Assembly: GCF_030994125.1 (NCBI RefSeq) | Contig: NZ_CP099917.1 | Location: forward strand, 558,001 to 622,000 | DNA length: 64,000 nt | Direction: 5' to 3' | Source of the DNA: Pseudoalteromonas xiamenensis | GTDB lineage: Bacteria; Pseudomonadota; Gammaproteobacteria; Enterobacterales; Alteromonadaceae | Part shown: in pieces, positions 39,621 through 53,749 of the stretch | Numbering within the stretch: position 1 is the stretch's first letter | Layout of the letters: the number at the start of each line of letters is the position of its first letter | The notes under the pieces: generated by a model | Database searches by the model: none | What the model was told of the DNA's origin: nothing | The model's input: the letters and a program-made list of their open reading frames with translations, nothing else | Program-made: the position numbers and the translations under genes

Positions 39621-39784
39621 CGCTTTATCCAACAAGTCTCATGGTTAAAGCCTTACATGTTCAGCTAAGAATTGTATGATAGAAGTTTGCAGTTTCGCCT
39701 AACTCTCTTTATGGTAGAAAAGCTGGTTGAATAAATATCACTCAACACAGCGATGACTAATTAGTGATTAATAAGGAGATAAAA

Positions 39785-39931
39785 ATGTTACTACGTTTAA
39801 AATTAAACAAAAAAAACGTCAAAAATCTTTTAGGCAACAAAAAAACACTACCAATTAAACAGACGCCAGCGATAGGTGGAGGTACGGATATTTCAATGGA
39901 TGGCAACTGCAGTACTGTCCATACAAAGTAG
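39785..39931 (+). CDS. Small peptide resembling a GG-leader ribosomal natural-product precursor
   Basis: A 48-codon ORF with a strong Shine-Dalgarno sequence (AAGGAGATAAAA before ATG). Residues 4-16 (RLKLNKKNVKNLL) match the K-L-x-L-x-K-x-x-[IV]-x-x-L pattern of leader peptides of lanthipeptide-type and other GG-leader precursors known best from Bacteroidota. Residues 22-33 (LPIKQTPAIGGG) contain a double-glycine site. The remaining 15-16 residues would be a core rich in Ser/Thr with a single Cys42 (NCSTVHTK at the end). A hairpin terminator follows, so it looks like a complete single-gene unit. No modification enzyme or dedicated transporter is adjacent. The product type is inferred; a plain small peptide of other function is possible. 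Confidence 0.62.
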   Translation: MLLRLKLNKKNVKNLLGNKKTLPIKQTPAIGGGTDISMDGNCSTVHTK

Positions 39932-39950
39932 AATCCAAACAAACTAGACA

Positions 39951-39971
39951 AGAGGGGCAATCAGCCCCTCT
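39951..39971. terminator. Terminator between the small peptide gene and the MBL-fold gene
   Basis: AGAGGGGC (39951-39958), loop AATCA, GCCCCTCT (39964-39971), between convergent genes. No U tract follows on the plus strand (ATGTACATT); on the minus strand the tail is TGTCTAGTTT. Confidence 0.65.
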
Positions 39972-40008
39972 ATGTACATTCCTTCCCATTTCAAATTTAA
40001 TTCACACA

Positions 40009-41094
40009 CTACAAAGAAATCGATTCACCCTCATTCAATATGTAAACAGGTACCTTACTGTCTAATTGTTCTTTCATATACAGTAGTCTTTTTAATGGAG
40101 CATGAGCACTGACGTCCCCCATGCCCCAACTATTATTTCCATAGCCCCAAGGGATCATCACTTTACAACCTAACTCTTGCGCCGCGACAAGTGCATCTTC
40201 GGGCGTAGTGTGAACATACCGATACCAATTCCCTTCTTCAGGATGATAATAAGACGCGATGGGCAGCAAACAAATGTCAATTTCTCCATACTTTTCCTGA
40301 ATGTCCTTGAAATGTTTCGAATAGCCAGTGTCTCCTGCGAAATAAAGTGTTTTCCCTTGATGCTCAAATACCCATCCACCCCACAGTGTCTTTCCGTAGT
40401 CACTATATAAAAAGGGTACCCACATTCGGTTGCTAAAGTGGTTGGCAGGTACAAAGTGAATGTTAACCTCGCCTAGCGTGGTCTGTGCATACCAAGACAT
40501 CTCGGTGATGTTGTAGCTGCCAGATGGAAAATAATCTGAAAATTGAAGTGGGACGAAATAGTTTGGTTTAGTGCCTATAGCTTGAATATCAGATTTATTA
40601 AAATGGTCGTAATGAATATGTGAGTAAAAAACTGCATTTACAGCTTCAAGTTCCGAAGTTGTAGGCCAATTTGGTGTATTTCGAGTCTTCCCTCCACTCG
40701 CCACGAATGCCCAATTCACAGGCCAATCAAACTGCCCGCTTACAGGGTCTAAAAGCCAAGTTTGTTTGTCTTGTGTTTTAATAAGAAAACTAGCGTGTCC
40801 CAGCCATTGAACAGTAAATTGAGTTTGTAAGAGAGGTGATAATTGCTGGCCAATGTAATGGCACCTGTCGCTCGGCTCTTCACACATTAAGTCGGGGTGC
40901 GCTGGATAGCAGTTCTCTTCACAAGTAACTGGATAAGCTTTTTTACCCGGATAAGCGTTACTAAATATTTCTTCGCTTTGTGCACTTTCTGCGTATTTTA
41001 CAGGATAATTCTCGTTATTAATGATGGTAACTTGGTGTTGGCTCGCACAGCCCACCAATAACATGAATACCATAAAGTGATGAAATTTCACCAA
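40009..41094 (-). CDS. Metallo-beta-lactamase-fold lipoprotein (NAPE-PLD/UlaG-like)
   Basis: A 361-residue protein with a lipoprotein signal peptide, lipobox LLVGC (Cys16). The mature part is an MBL-fold hydrolase: VQWLGHASFLIKTQDKQTWLLDPV, the metal motif FYSHIHYDHFNKSDI (HxHxDH), VNIHFVPANHFSNR, LYFAGDTGYSKHF and the late LPIASYYHPEEG/HTTPEDAL histidines. It is similar to N-acyl-phosphatidylethanolamine phospholipase D-like proteins, so a phosphodiester or lactone substrate in the periplasm is plausible but unproven. Confidence 0.85.
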   Translation of the reverse strand: MVKFHHFMVFMLLVGCASQHQVTIINNENYPVKYAESAQSEEIFSNAYPGKKAYPVTCEENCYPAHPDLMCEEPSDRCHYIGQQLSPLLQTQFTVQWLGHASFLIKTQDKQTWLLDPVSGQFDWPVNWAFVASGGKTRNTPNWPTTSELEAVNAVFYSHIHYDHFNKSDIQAIGTKPNYFVPLQFSDYFPSGSYNITEMSWYAQTTLGEVNIHFVPANHFSNRMWVPFLYSDYGKTLWGGWVFEHQGKTLYFAGDTGYSKHFKDIQEKYGEIDICLLPIASYYHPEEGNWYRYVHTTPEDALVAAQELGCKVMIPWGYGNNSWGMGDVSAHAPLKRLLYMKEQLDSKVPVYILNEGESISL

Positions 41095-41354
41095 GAATTC
41101 CCTATTGTTAATTTTTTATCATTAAATCAGAGCGACCAAGCAATTGCTACAACAATGCTAAAGCAACACTTTTTTGGGTAACTACTAAGTAAAATTTCAA
41201 ACCAATCATCGGGTATTGTCATTAGTCTTTTTGGAAAATCCCGACTATAGTGTGACTTACACTTTTGGGTAAGTTCTGGCAAGATAGAGTCATAGGTACA
41301 CGCCTAACTTAAAAGAAAAACAACAATTTATGATCTTTTCTCAGGGAGTAATAC

Positions 41355-41906
41355 ATGTCTTTAGAAATTAATTTAGAACTAACTGATGCTGATTTAGCTC
41401 ACTTCCGTCATTTAATGGATGCTGCAATTGCAAAATCTGAACAGCTCTCAAATGAGGAAATTATTTCTCGCGCAAAGGCATTAGTTGAGAAAATGGAAAG
41501 CGCTCCACTTCCTGAATTCGTTCAGTCTCGTTTAATGTCGTTAAGTGCATTAATCAATGCGGTTCAAGATGAAGAATGGCAAATGCCGGAAGATGAAAAG
41601 AAAGAAATCATGACCTCGTTAGCGTACTTTAGTGAACCTGAAGACATTGTCCCTGATCACGTGCCTGTCATTGGCTACCTTGACGATGCAATCATGATTG
41701 AACTCGTACTGCAAAACCTGTCTTTGGATTTAAAAGCCTACCGCGAGTTCTGTGGTTTCCGTGCGACAGAAGAAGCCCGCAGAGGTGAAGCCGCAAATGT
41801 AAATCGTGAAAACTGGCTAGCCGGTACACGAGCTCAAATCCGCTCGTCAATGCGCCGAAACCGTTCGGGTGCTAAGCGTCCATCATTCTTCTCTCGCATA
41901 ATGTAA
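41355..41906 (+). CDS. DUF1232 (YkvA-like) domain protein
   Basis: A 183-residue acidic protein. The C-terminal half contains the DUF1232 core YFSEPEDIVPDHVPVIGYLDD (about residues 94-114), the usual yf..P.D.iPd..p.iGylDD signature. The N-terminal 90 residues are helical and Glu-rich. The C-terminus is basic (RSSMRRNRSGAKRPSFFSR). Function is unknown. AGGGAGTAAT precedes the ATG. Confidence 0.82.
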   Translation: MSLEINLELTDADLAHFRHLMDAAIAKSEQLSNEEIISRAKALVEKMESAPLPEFVQSRLMSLSALINAVQDEEWQMPEDEKKEIMTSLAYFSEPEDIVPDHVPVIGYLDDAIMIELVLQNLSLDLKAYREFCGFRATEEARRGEAANVNRENWLAGTRAQIRSSMRRNRSGAKRPSFFSRIM

Positions 41907-42066
41907 TCTCCTTTTTACAAAGACGCCGCTGACTCAAATTGACGGTGGTGTCTTTGTCCTCACACCGAGCTAAGTTTAGCTATACTTTAGATTCCAATCG
42001 TCCTTGAACCAACCGCGTTGCACATTTTTAACTTGAAATAAACACAGGTTATCGCTAGTCTAAGCA

Positions 42067-42083
42067 AGGTGGTCAGACCTCTC
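42067..42083. promoter_or_regulatory. FadR-type operator upstream of fadE
   Basis: AGGTGGTCAGACCTCTC contains the FadR core TGGTCNGACC, 16 bp before the fadE ATG. In E. coli FadR represses fadE through such sites, with relief by long-chain acyl-CoA. The position would block initiation or early elongation. Confidence 0.7.
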
Positions 42084-42098
42084 ATAAGGAAGAACGAA

Positions 42099-44552
42099 AT
42101 GACACTCTTATTCACTTTAGCTTTGATAGCACTACTTGCTGTCGCAAGCTATAATCGCGCAAGCTGGAATACCAGCGTAGGTATTGCGGCTGCAACACTC
42201 ATTGTAGGGAGTATTGCTGGCGCATTTGGTACTTTTTCTTGGCTTCTATTTTTAGCGATTGTGCTACCACTTTCTCTAACAAATATTCGTCAACAGTATA
42301 TTGTTGCCCCTCTTTTCAAAACCTTTAAAAAAATCACCCCGACGATGTCAGAGACTGAGAAGTCGGCAATTGACGCAGGCACCACGTGGTGGGAAGCAGA
42401 CCTTTTCTGCGGAAACCCAGATTGGAAAAAACTGCACCAATACCCGAAACCGCGCCTTTCTTTAGAAGAACAAGCCTTCTTAGACGGTCCAGTTGAAACC
42501 GTTTGTGCAATGCTAGACGATTGGAAAGCGACTCATGAACTAACAGATCTTCCACCTGAAGTTTGGCAATACCTCAAAGACAATAAGTTCTTTGCGATGA
42601 TCATTAAAAAGCAATACGGTGGTCTTGAGTTTTCTGCTTACGCGCAATCTTGCGTTTTACAAAAACTAACGAGTAAGTCGACCTTACTGTCTTCAATTGT
42701 TGGTGTACCTAACTCATTAGGCCCGGGTGAACTTCTACAACACTACGGCACTAAAGAACAAAAAGACCATTATTTGCCTCGCCTTGCAAAAGGCGACGAA
42801 ATCCCTTGCTTTGCACTAACCTCACCAGAAGCCGGTTCAGATGCCTCTTCAATTCCTGATTTTGGTATTGTGTGTAAAGGTGAATGGGAAGGTAAAGAAA
42901 CACTTGGTATTAGTCTGACGTGGAACAAACGCTATATTACGCTGGCACCAGTGGCTACTGTACTTGGTCTTGCATTTAAGCTTCGTGACCCTGAAGGCCT
43001 GCTGGGTGACAAAGAAGAGTTAGGCATCACGTGTGCACTTATTCCAACATCTACGCCAGGTGTAAAAATCGGCCGTCGTCACTTCCCGCTTAACGTGCCT
43101 TTCCAAAATGGTCCAACACAAGGTAATAACGTCTTCGTACCATTAGACTTCATTATCGGTGGTCCGAAAATGGCGGGTCAAGGTTGGCGTATGCTGGTTG
43201 AATGTTTGTCTGTTGGTCGTGCAATTACTCTTCCTTCAAACTCGACAGGTGGAATTAAAACTCTTGCTCTTGCAAGTGGTGCGTATAGCCGCATTCGTCG
43301 TCAGTTCCGCTTACCTATTGGTCAAATGGAAGGGATTGAAGAAGCACTTGCTAAACTGGCAGGTTACGCATACAGCAGTGATGCTGCAGTATGTATGTCT
43401 ACGGGCGCAGTTGATTTAGGTGAAAAGCCATCGGTTATTTCAGCAATTTTGAAATACCATTTAACTGAGCAAATGCGTAATTCAACCATTCATGCTATGG
43501 ACATCCACGGTGGTAAAGGTATCTGCCTAGGTCCAAATAATTACTTAGGCCGAGGTTATCAAGGCGCGCCAATTGCAATTACCGTTGAAGGTGCGAACAT
43601 CCTAACTCGTAACATGATTATCTATGGTCAAGGTGCTATCCGCTGCCATCCATTTGTACTTGCTGAACTAAATGCAACAACGATGACAGATAAACAAGCC
43701 GCTCTTGAAAGCTTTGATAAATCACTAATGGGTCACATTGGTTTCACGATTTCAAACTTAGTGCGTACAAAGTGGCTAGCATTAACAGGCGCTCGTTTTA
43801 CGAAAGTGCCATTTAATGACGAAACAGCGGTGTTTTATCGCAATGCAGCTCGTTACAGTGCATCACTTGCGTTGATGTCTGATATTTGTATGGCTGTCTT
43901 CGGCGGTTCTCTGAAACGCAAAGAACGTATTTCTGCTCGCTTAGGTGATCTTCTTAGCTACCTGTATTTAGTTTCAGCCACGCTTAAACGTTACGATGAT
44001 GAAGGTCGTCAAAAAGAAGATCTGCCGTTTGTACAGTGGAGCTGTCAAGAACACTTATATCTGTGTCAACGTGCATTGGCTGACCTTATCAATAATATGC
44101 CTTCTGCAGTGCTCCGTGGCGCGCTTAAAGTCATGTTATTCCCATTTGGTCGCCCTGTTCGTAAACCAACAGATACGCTTGAGCACAAATTAGCTCATAT
44201 GCTTCAAGTGCCTAACGCATCACGTGACCGCCTAGCCAACTTCATCTACGTAAAAGATGAACCGTTGAACTTGATTGGTAAGCAAGAGCAAACTTTGAAG
44301 GATATCCTTGCAGTCGAGCCTTTATTCGACAAAGTATGTCGTGCCAAAGGTGAAAAGCTACCATTTATGCAATTAGATAAAGTGGCACAAATGGGCTTGG
44401 AAGCGGGTATTTTGACTGAAGTCGAAGCTGAGAAATTAGCTGCAGTGGAAGAAAAGCGTTTAGCGGTAATCAACGTTGATGATTTTGATCCGAAGGATCT
44501 CCTTGCTGGTAATGCAGCAAGAGCTGTCTCAAGCGAAGCGACGACAGCCTAA
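42099..44552 (+). CDS. fadE: Acyl-CoA dehydrogenase FadE
   Basis: An 817-residue protein (E. coli 814). It has two N-terminal membrane helices ([33 protein letters not shown]). The acyl-CoA dehydrogenase core (about 110-540) contains [39 protein letters not shown] and [21 protein letters not shown]. The long FadE-specific C-terminal domain (DUF1974) follows. It catalyses the first oxidation of fatty acid beta-oxidation. The ATG at 42099 has AAGGAAGAACGAA upstream; the in-frame GTG at 42069 lies inside the putative FadR operator and is rejected as a start. Confidence 0.96.
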   Translation: MTLLFTLALIALLAVASYNRASWNTSVGIAAATLIVGSIAGAFGTFSWLLFLAIVLPLSLTNIRQQYIVAPLFKTFKKITPTMSETEKSAIDAGTTWWEADLFCGNPDWKKLHQYPKPRLSLEEQAFLDGPVETVCAMLDDWKATHELTDLPPEVWQYLKDNKFFAMIIKKQYGGLEFSAYAQSCVLQKLTSKSTLLSSIVGVPNSLGPGELLQHYGTKEQKDHYLPRLAKGDEIPCFALTSPEAGSDASSIPDFGIVCKGEWEGKETLGISLTWNKRYITLAPVATVLGLAFKLRDPEGLLGDKEELGITCALIPTSTPGVKIGRRHFPLNVPFQNGPTQGNNVFVPLDFIIGGPKMAGQGWRMLVECLSVGRAITLPSNSTGGIKTLALASGAYSRIRRQFRLPIGQMEGIEEALAKLAGYAYSSDAAVCMSTGAVDLGEKPSVISAILKYHLTEQMRNSTIHAMDIHGGKGICLGPNNYLGRGYQGAPIAITVEGANILTRNMIIYGQGAIRCHPFVLAELNATTMTDKQAALESFDKSLMGHIGFTISNLVRTKWLALTGARFTKVPFNDETAVFYRNAARYSASLALMSDICMAVFGGSLKRKERISARLGDLLSYLYLVSATLKRYDDEGRQKEDLPFVQWSCQEHLYLCQRALADLINNMPSAVLRGALKVMLFPFGRPVRKPTDTLEHKLAHMLQVPNASRDRLANFIYVKDEPLNLIGKQEQTLKDILAVEPLFDKVCRAKGEKLPFMQLDKVAQMGLEAGILTEVEAEKLAAVEEKRLAVINVDDFDPKDLLAGNAARAVSSEATTA

Positions 44553-44571
44553 ATAAAAAAGTGGAGTCAAA

Positions 44572-44597
44572 GCCAGAGCATGTCTCTGGCTTTTTTT
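44572..44597. terminator. Terminator after fadE
   Basis: GCCAGAG (44572-44578), loop CATGT, CTCTGGC (44584-44590), then T7 on the plus strand. It may also serve the converging ABC permease gene. Confidence 0.88.
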
Positions 44598-45708
44598 ATG
44601 CGGACAAATAAAGTAATTCGTATATCAAGAAAATGATAAAAACGGAACTACACCACACGACTGAAAAGAGTTGAGCAGATAACCACGCTACCCATACGTA
44701 TAATGGAATACATGGAATAAAGAAAAGCATCAAAGAATGCATTCCAAACCAGACGTATAACCAACACCAAACAAAGAAAAGTATGCATAAATGCAGGCCA
44801 AAGAACTGCTGGTAAATCCTCTTTTCTAGTTTTAGGCTACGCCAAAATCCTAAATATTGCTTAAGCAAGGGTTTCGTTGCAAAAATAAAGCTTCCCCAAA
44901 GTAGTAAGCTCAACGCGATACAAAACGGTCCTATTACTTCTATTAAGTCTAGTCTTAAAGTAAGTACGTAATCTGAAGTAAAGAGTAAGACGAGCATCAC
45001 ACTGACACGCCATAACAAAGAAGAAGCGTGTTCCTTAGCCCAAATCAGCCAAAAAGACATTTGGCTATTTGCTTTAAGGTTGGAAACAAAGGCAAGGTTG
45101 AAGTATTTGTGAAGTGGAAATAGTGTCATGCACATCAGCAAAATGATGATGAAGCTTAGCCACACAAACAACGCGGTAAACCACCCTATCAGCAAAAATG
45201 CAAAAATCAGACTTATGAAAACGGCTGTCGGTCGATAAAGACAAATTAATCCAAAAACTAATTGAGCAACGATAAACAAACTAAAATGTGGTGCCAGAGC
45301 GACCTTACTCCAGCCCATTTGCGATGCTAAAAGTACTGCAATCCAAAAAGGCACATTTGAAATTGTCATCAGCACTCCATCCATCAATCTCATAGGCCAA
45401 AGGTTGGAAAATAGAGAGCGTTGAAACGTTAAGTTTGTAGTATTCAATACGACGGGCCGTATCACAAGAAATAGCACCGACTGCAGGACGAGTAACGCCC
45501 AGGCATGTATTTGGCTGCCATCTTGCCCTACCTGCTCTTGCACGACTTTACCCATCCAAAGAAAAATGAGCGCCAATAATCCTGGTGTCGCCGTATAGAA
45601 GAGCAGCACAACCATCACGCTAAACTGTTTTATTTGTTCAAATAGCTCACGCATACCGATGCAATAAGCATCAAAACGGTAATGGAAAAATAAAGTTAAT
45701 CCCTTCAT
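44596..45708 (-). CDS. Membrane subunit of an uncharacterised ABC transporter
   Basis: A 370-residue, strongly hydrophobic protein with about ten membrane helices (for example MVVLLFYTATPGLLALIFLW, FIIILLMCMTLFPLHKYF, FIPCIPLYVWVAWL). I recognise no characterised family; it may be one of the Pseudoalteromonas-type permeases with a DUF name. Its ATG overlaps the stop of the upstream ATPase gene by four bases (ATGA), so the two are translated together and are almost certainly partners. The substrate is unknown. Confidence 0.7.
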   Translation of the reverse strand: MKGLTLFFHYRFDAYCIGMRELFEQIKQFSVMVVLLFYTATPGLLALIFLWMGKVVQEQVGQDGSQIHAWALLVLQSVLFLVIRPVVLNTTNLTFQRSLFSNLWPMRLMDGVLMTISNVPFWIAVLLASQMGWSKVALAPHFSLFIVAQLVFGLICLYRPTAVFISLIFAFLLIGWFTALFVWLSFIIILLMCMTLFPLHKYFNLAFVSNLKANSQMSFWLIWAKEHASSLLWRVSVMLVLLFTSDYVLTLRLDLIEVIGPFCIALSLLLWGSFIFATKPLLKQYLGFWRSLKLEKRIYQQFFGLHLCILFFVWCWLYVWFGMHSLMLFFIPCIPLYVWVAWLSAQLFSVVWCSSVFIIFLIYELLYLSA

Positions 45709-46289
45709 TTCTCACCATCTAGAGGTTGCAGGCTAAAACCAATATCGATAAATGGCGAAGGTTCATGACTGCTAATGACGAGTTGTCCCTTAAATTCTCT
45801 ACACCAATCTAACAATGATAGGAGTCCTTGAGCATCTAAAGCGGCACTTGGCTCATCTAAAATCAGAATCGGTGTGTTACGCATCATCGCGTTGATAAGC
45901 TGTAATTTCTTTTGATTACCAGAAGACAACGTTGAAACTTTATGCTCAAGAAATGCAGTAAAGTTAAACCGCTCAATTAACTCAAGAGGCCAGTGACAAT
46001 GCCAATTGAATTGAGTAAGCTCAAGTACTTGTTTTGCAGTTAGAAATGGGGGAAACCCTAGCCCATCCGAGGCCAAAGCGACATTGTCGCGTCTATCGCC
46101 ACGTTTCACCTTAAATTTGATTTGGCCGCTAAAACCTTCTTCAACGCCAGCTATTATACGAAAAAGTGTGGATTTACCTCGACCATTTGGTGCTTGAATA
46201 CATACCTTACTTGCTGAAAGAGTTAAATTAAAATTGCTAAAAACGGGTTCTTTACCATATTGTTTAAACAGTCCTTGGATCTCTATCAT
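45705..46289 (-). CDS. ABC transporter ATP-binding protein
   Basis: A 194-residue, compact ATPase subunit. It has Walker A QAPNGRGKSTLFRIIAG (about residue 34, with Asn-Gly-Arg rather than Gly-Ser-Gly before GKS), signature motif TLSSGNQKKLQLINA with SSGNQ, Walker B PILILDEPSAALDAQG and H-loop VISSHE. The order fits the CcmA-like/small exporter ATPase group. It is the first gene of a two-gene unit with the membrane subunit. Confidence 0.88.
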   Translation of the reverse strand: MIEIQGLFKQYGKEPVFSNFNLTLSASKVCIQAPNGRGKSTLFRIIAGVEEGFSGQIKFKVKRGDRRDNVALASDGLGFPPFLTAKQVLELTQFNWHCHWPLELIERFNFTAFLEHKVSTLSSGNQKKLQLINAMMRNTPILILDEPSAALDAQGLLSLLDWCREFKGQLVISSHEPSPFIDIGFSLQPLDGEK

Positions 46290-46640
46290 ACTTCCTCTTT
46301 AGTTTTTTTGACTCTATCCTACATGTCAGATTTGAGCTTACAGAACATGTGCAGTTTACCTACTAACTTACCCATTCAGACACGTTAGTTAACCCAAAGT
46401 TCATTAATCACTATAGATAGTACTTTGATTTTTAAAGAATGATGGTTTTTCACAAATCGAGTTGGTCACTTTTTGGAGTTGAATTGAATATTAGATAATA
46501 TCTGGTCATTTGGCAGTGAAATATAAGCACTGCTCAAAAACAGAGTTCGAATCGAGACTAAGTACTTATTGCATATAACGAAAACAATGCAGTGATGCGA
46601 AAGCCTATCAGGCTATAAACCTCACTTACATCCAGCCTTA
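46290..46640. other. Intergenic DNA between gltD and the ABC operon
   Basis: About 350 bases, AT-rich, with no ORF, tRNA or clear operator. The promoter for the ABC ATPase gene should lie at its left end on the minus strand. Confidence 0.5.
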
Positions 46641-46665
46641 AAAAAAGCCCAGCAATGCTGGGCTT
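46641..46665 (-). terminator. Terminator of gltB-gltD
   Basis: AAGCCCAGC (46645-46653), loop AAT, GCTGGGCTT (46657-46665). On the minus strand it is followed by T6, 24 bp beyond the gltD stop. Confidence 0.9.
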
Positions 46666-46688
46666 ACGAGTCGTTAGGAAGACTCTAC

Positions 46689-52570
<5,882 letters not shown>

Positions 52571-52585
52571 GAACTCCTCCCCTTG

Positions 52586-52807
52586 CTACAACTGCCAGCA
52601 AATACACTTTGGACACTGCGTCACAGCACTGTCATAGGACAAGCGGTTCGACGGAACTGGCAGATCATCAAAGCTATCGACTTCCAACCCTTTCGTCAAC
52701 AACAAAATGAATACATATTCATTATGATGAATATTTCTCAACAATCTAGAAGTTAACGCGGCACCGCATTTTGCGCACAAAATCCGAAAACCCTTACCAA
52801 TTTGCAA
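52586..52807 (-). CDS. Possible small zinc-ribbon protein upstream of gltB
   Basis: A 73-codon frame ending 15 bp before gltB. It has two CxxC knuckles: FRILCAKCGAALTSR near the start and VTQCPKCICWQL at the end, about 48 residues apart, a zinc-ribbon-like layout that is unlikely by chance. Against it: the only start is TTG with no Shine-Dalgarno sequence, a 26-bp palindrome overlaps that start, and an ArgR-like box lies inside the frame, so the region may simply be the gltB leader. I do not recognise a family. Confidence 0.35.
   Translation of the reverse strand: MQIGKGFRILCAKCGAALTSRLLRNIHHNEYVFILLLTKGLEVDSFDDLPVPSNRLSYDSAVTQCPKCICWQL
52708..52721. promoter_or_regulatory. ArgR-type box 1 upstream of gltB
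   Basis: TGAATACATATTCA matches the ArgR palindrome TGAAT-N4-ATTCA, flanked by AA and TT. A further half site TGAATATTT follows at 52728. It lies 138-151 bp before the gltB start. Confidence 0.6.
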
Positions 52808-52829
52808 TATGACACCAGTGTCATATTGC
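52804..52829. repeat. Perfect 26-bp palindrome upstream of gltB
   Basis: Arms GCAATATGACAC (52804-52815) and GTGTCATATTGC (52818-52829) around the dinucleotide CA. The 2-base centre is too short for a normal hairpin loop and no U tract follows, which points to a dimeric regulator's operator. It matches no operator I can name. Confidence 0.65.
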
Positions 52830-52891
52830 TCATTTTGTATTTTTGAGCGCTAATTAAAGTGAAGCTTACGTAAACGTAAACCAGCCTTTAG

Positions 52892-52905
52892 TGAATATAT
52901 ATTCA
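52892..52905. promoter_or_regulatory. ArgR-type box 2 upstream of gltB
   Basis: TGAATATATATTCA, a perfect ArgR-like dyad with flanking AG and TT, about 325 bp before gltB. In E. coli ArgR takes part in gltBDF control, which supports the assignment. Confidence 0.6.
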
Positions 52906-53138
52906 TTTAAGCCCATTTATTTTTTGAATACTGAGTATAGAACTCGCTGCTTTGACTTGAAACTAGGAGGTTTTGAAAGTAAACAAGATATGAATAGTAT
53001 GAAAGCGTACTGAATAAAACTTGCATGCAGATTGACGTGGACGTAAACCATAGCGACTGGTTTCGGTACTCGGTGTTTTGAAGTCGGTGAGATTAGGATT
53101 GAGACAGGAAAAAAGATTTTTACATCGCAGGTCGATTT
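52906..53138. other. Intergenic DNA between the gltB regulatory region and the grxD hairpin
   Basis: No ORF with coding character, no tRNA and no clear promoter is visible; it may contain upstream control sites of gltB. Confidence 0.45.
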
Positions 53139-53160
53139 GTGCAGCTATCGCTAGCTGCAC
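53139..53160 (-). terminator. Hairpin downstream of grxD
   Basis: Arms GTGCAGCTA (53139-53147) and TAGCTGCAC (53152-53160), loop TCGC on the plus strand, 11 bp past the grxD stop. The minus-strand tail is AAATCGACC, not U-rich, so termination is uncertain. Confidence 0.4.
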
Positions 53161-53170
53161 GACACAAGCT

Positions 53171-53512
53171 TTACTCGCCCTGTGCTTCTTCTTTATATTT
53201 TGCTGCGGTTTCTTTAATTAGTGGTTGTAGCTCACCACGTTGGAACATTTCAAGAATAATATCACAGCCACCAATCAACTCACCTTCAACCCAAAGTTGC
53301 GGGAACGTTGGCCAATTTGCGTAGTGAGGTAATTCAGCGCGAATGTCTGGATTCAAAAGGATATCAACATAAGCAAATTGCTCACCACAAGACATCATCG
53401 CTTGCGCTGCTTGTGCAGAAAAACCACAGTTTGGAAGCTTTGGAGAGCCTTTCATGTATAAAATAATTGGATTTTCAGCGATCTGCTGTTTGATCTTTTC
53501 AATGGTTTCCAT
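53171..53512 (-). CDS. grxD: Monothiol glutaredoxin GrxD (Grx4)
   Basis: A 113-residue protein (E. coli 115). The monothiol active site is in SPKLPNCGFSAQA (CGFS), with the glutathione-binding WPTFPQLWVEGELIGGCDI. CGFS glutaredoxins bind and deliver [2Fe-2S] clusters, often with BolA. The ATG at 53512 is favoured by AGG six bases upstream; an adjoining ATG at 53515 is possible. It is divergent from sodB. Confidence 0.96.
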   Translation of the reverse strand: METIEKIKQQIAENPIILYMKGSPKLPNCGFSAQAAQAMMSCGEQFAYVDILLNPDIRAELPHYANWPTFPQLWVEGELIGGCDIILEMFQRGELQPLIKETAAKYKEEAQGE

Positions 53513-53749
53513 CATTAACCTCAAATTGACGATGATTTTGCGACCGATAAAATACTTTTGACCCCGATTATGGGTTTATCCATCGCGTTCAAAAAATTGT
53601 CATCCGCTTTGGCATTGCTGTTTGCCAAAACTTGAGTAAAATACTCGGGAATTATAGTATCACTATAACGTCGATTCGTATAGAAAACTACTTGCTAGTA
53701 GGCTATGTTTCGAACTGCTTCGACGAAATTAATAAAAATGGAGATTATC

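Noticed and set aside
42069..42098. GTG start for fadE ten codons upstream
   Set aside because: It lies within the FadR-like operator and has no Shine-Dalgarno sequence, whereas the ATG at 42099 has AAGGA.
52755..52833. 26-codon frame MSNMTLVSYC... starting at 52833 on the minus strand, as a gltB leader peptide
   Set aside because: No run of regulatory codons, no attenuator hairpin with a U tract, and it crosses the 26-bp palindrome; nothing beyond chance supports it.
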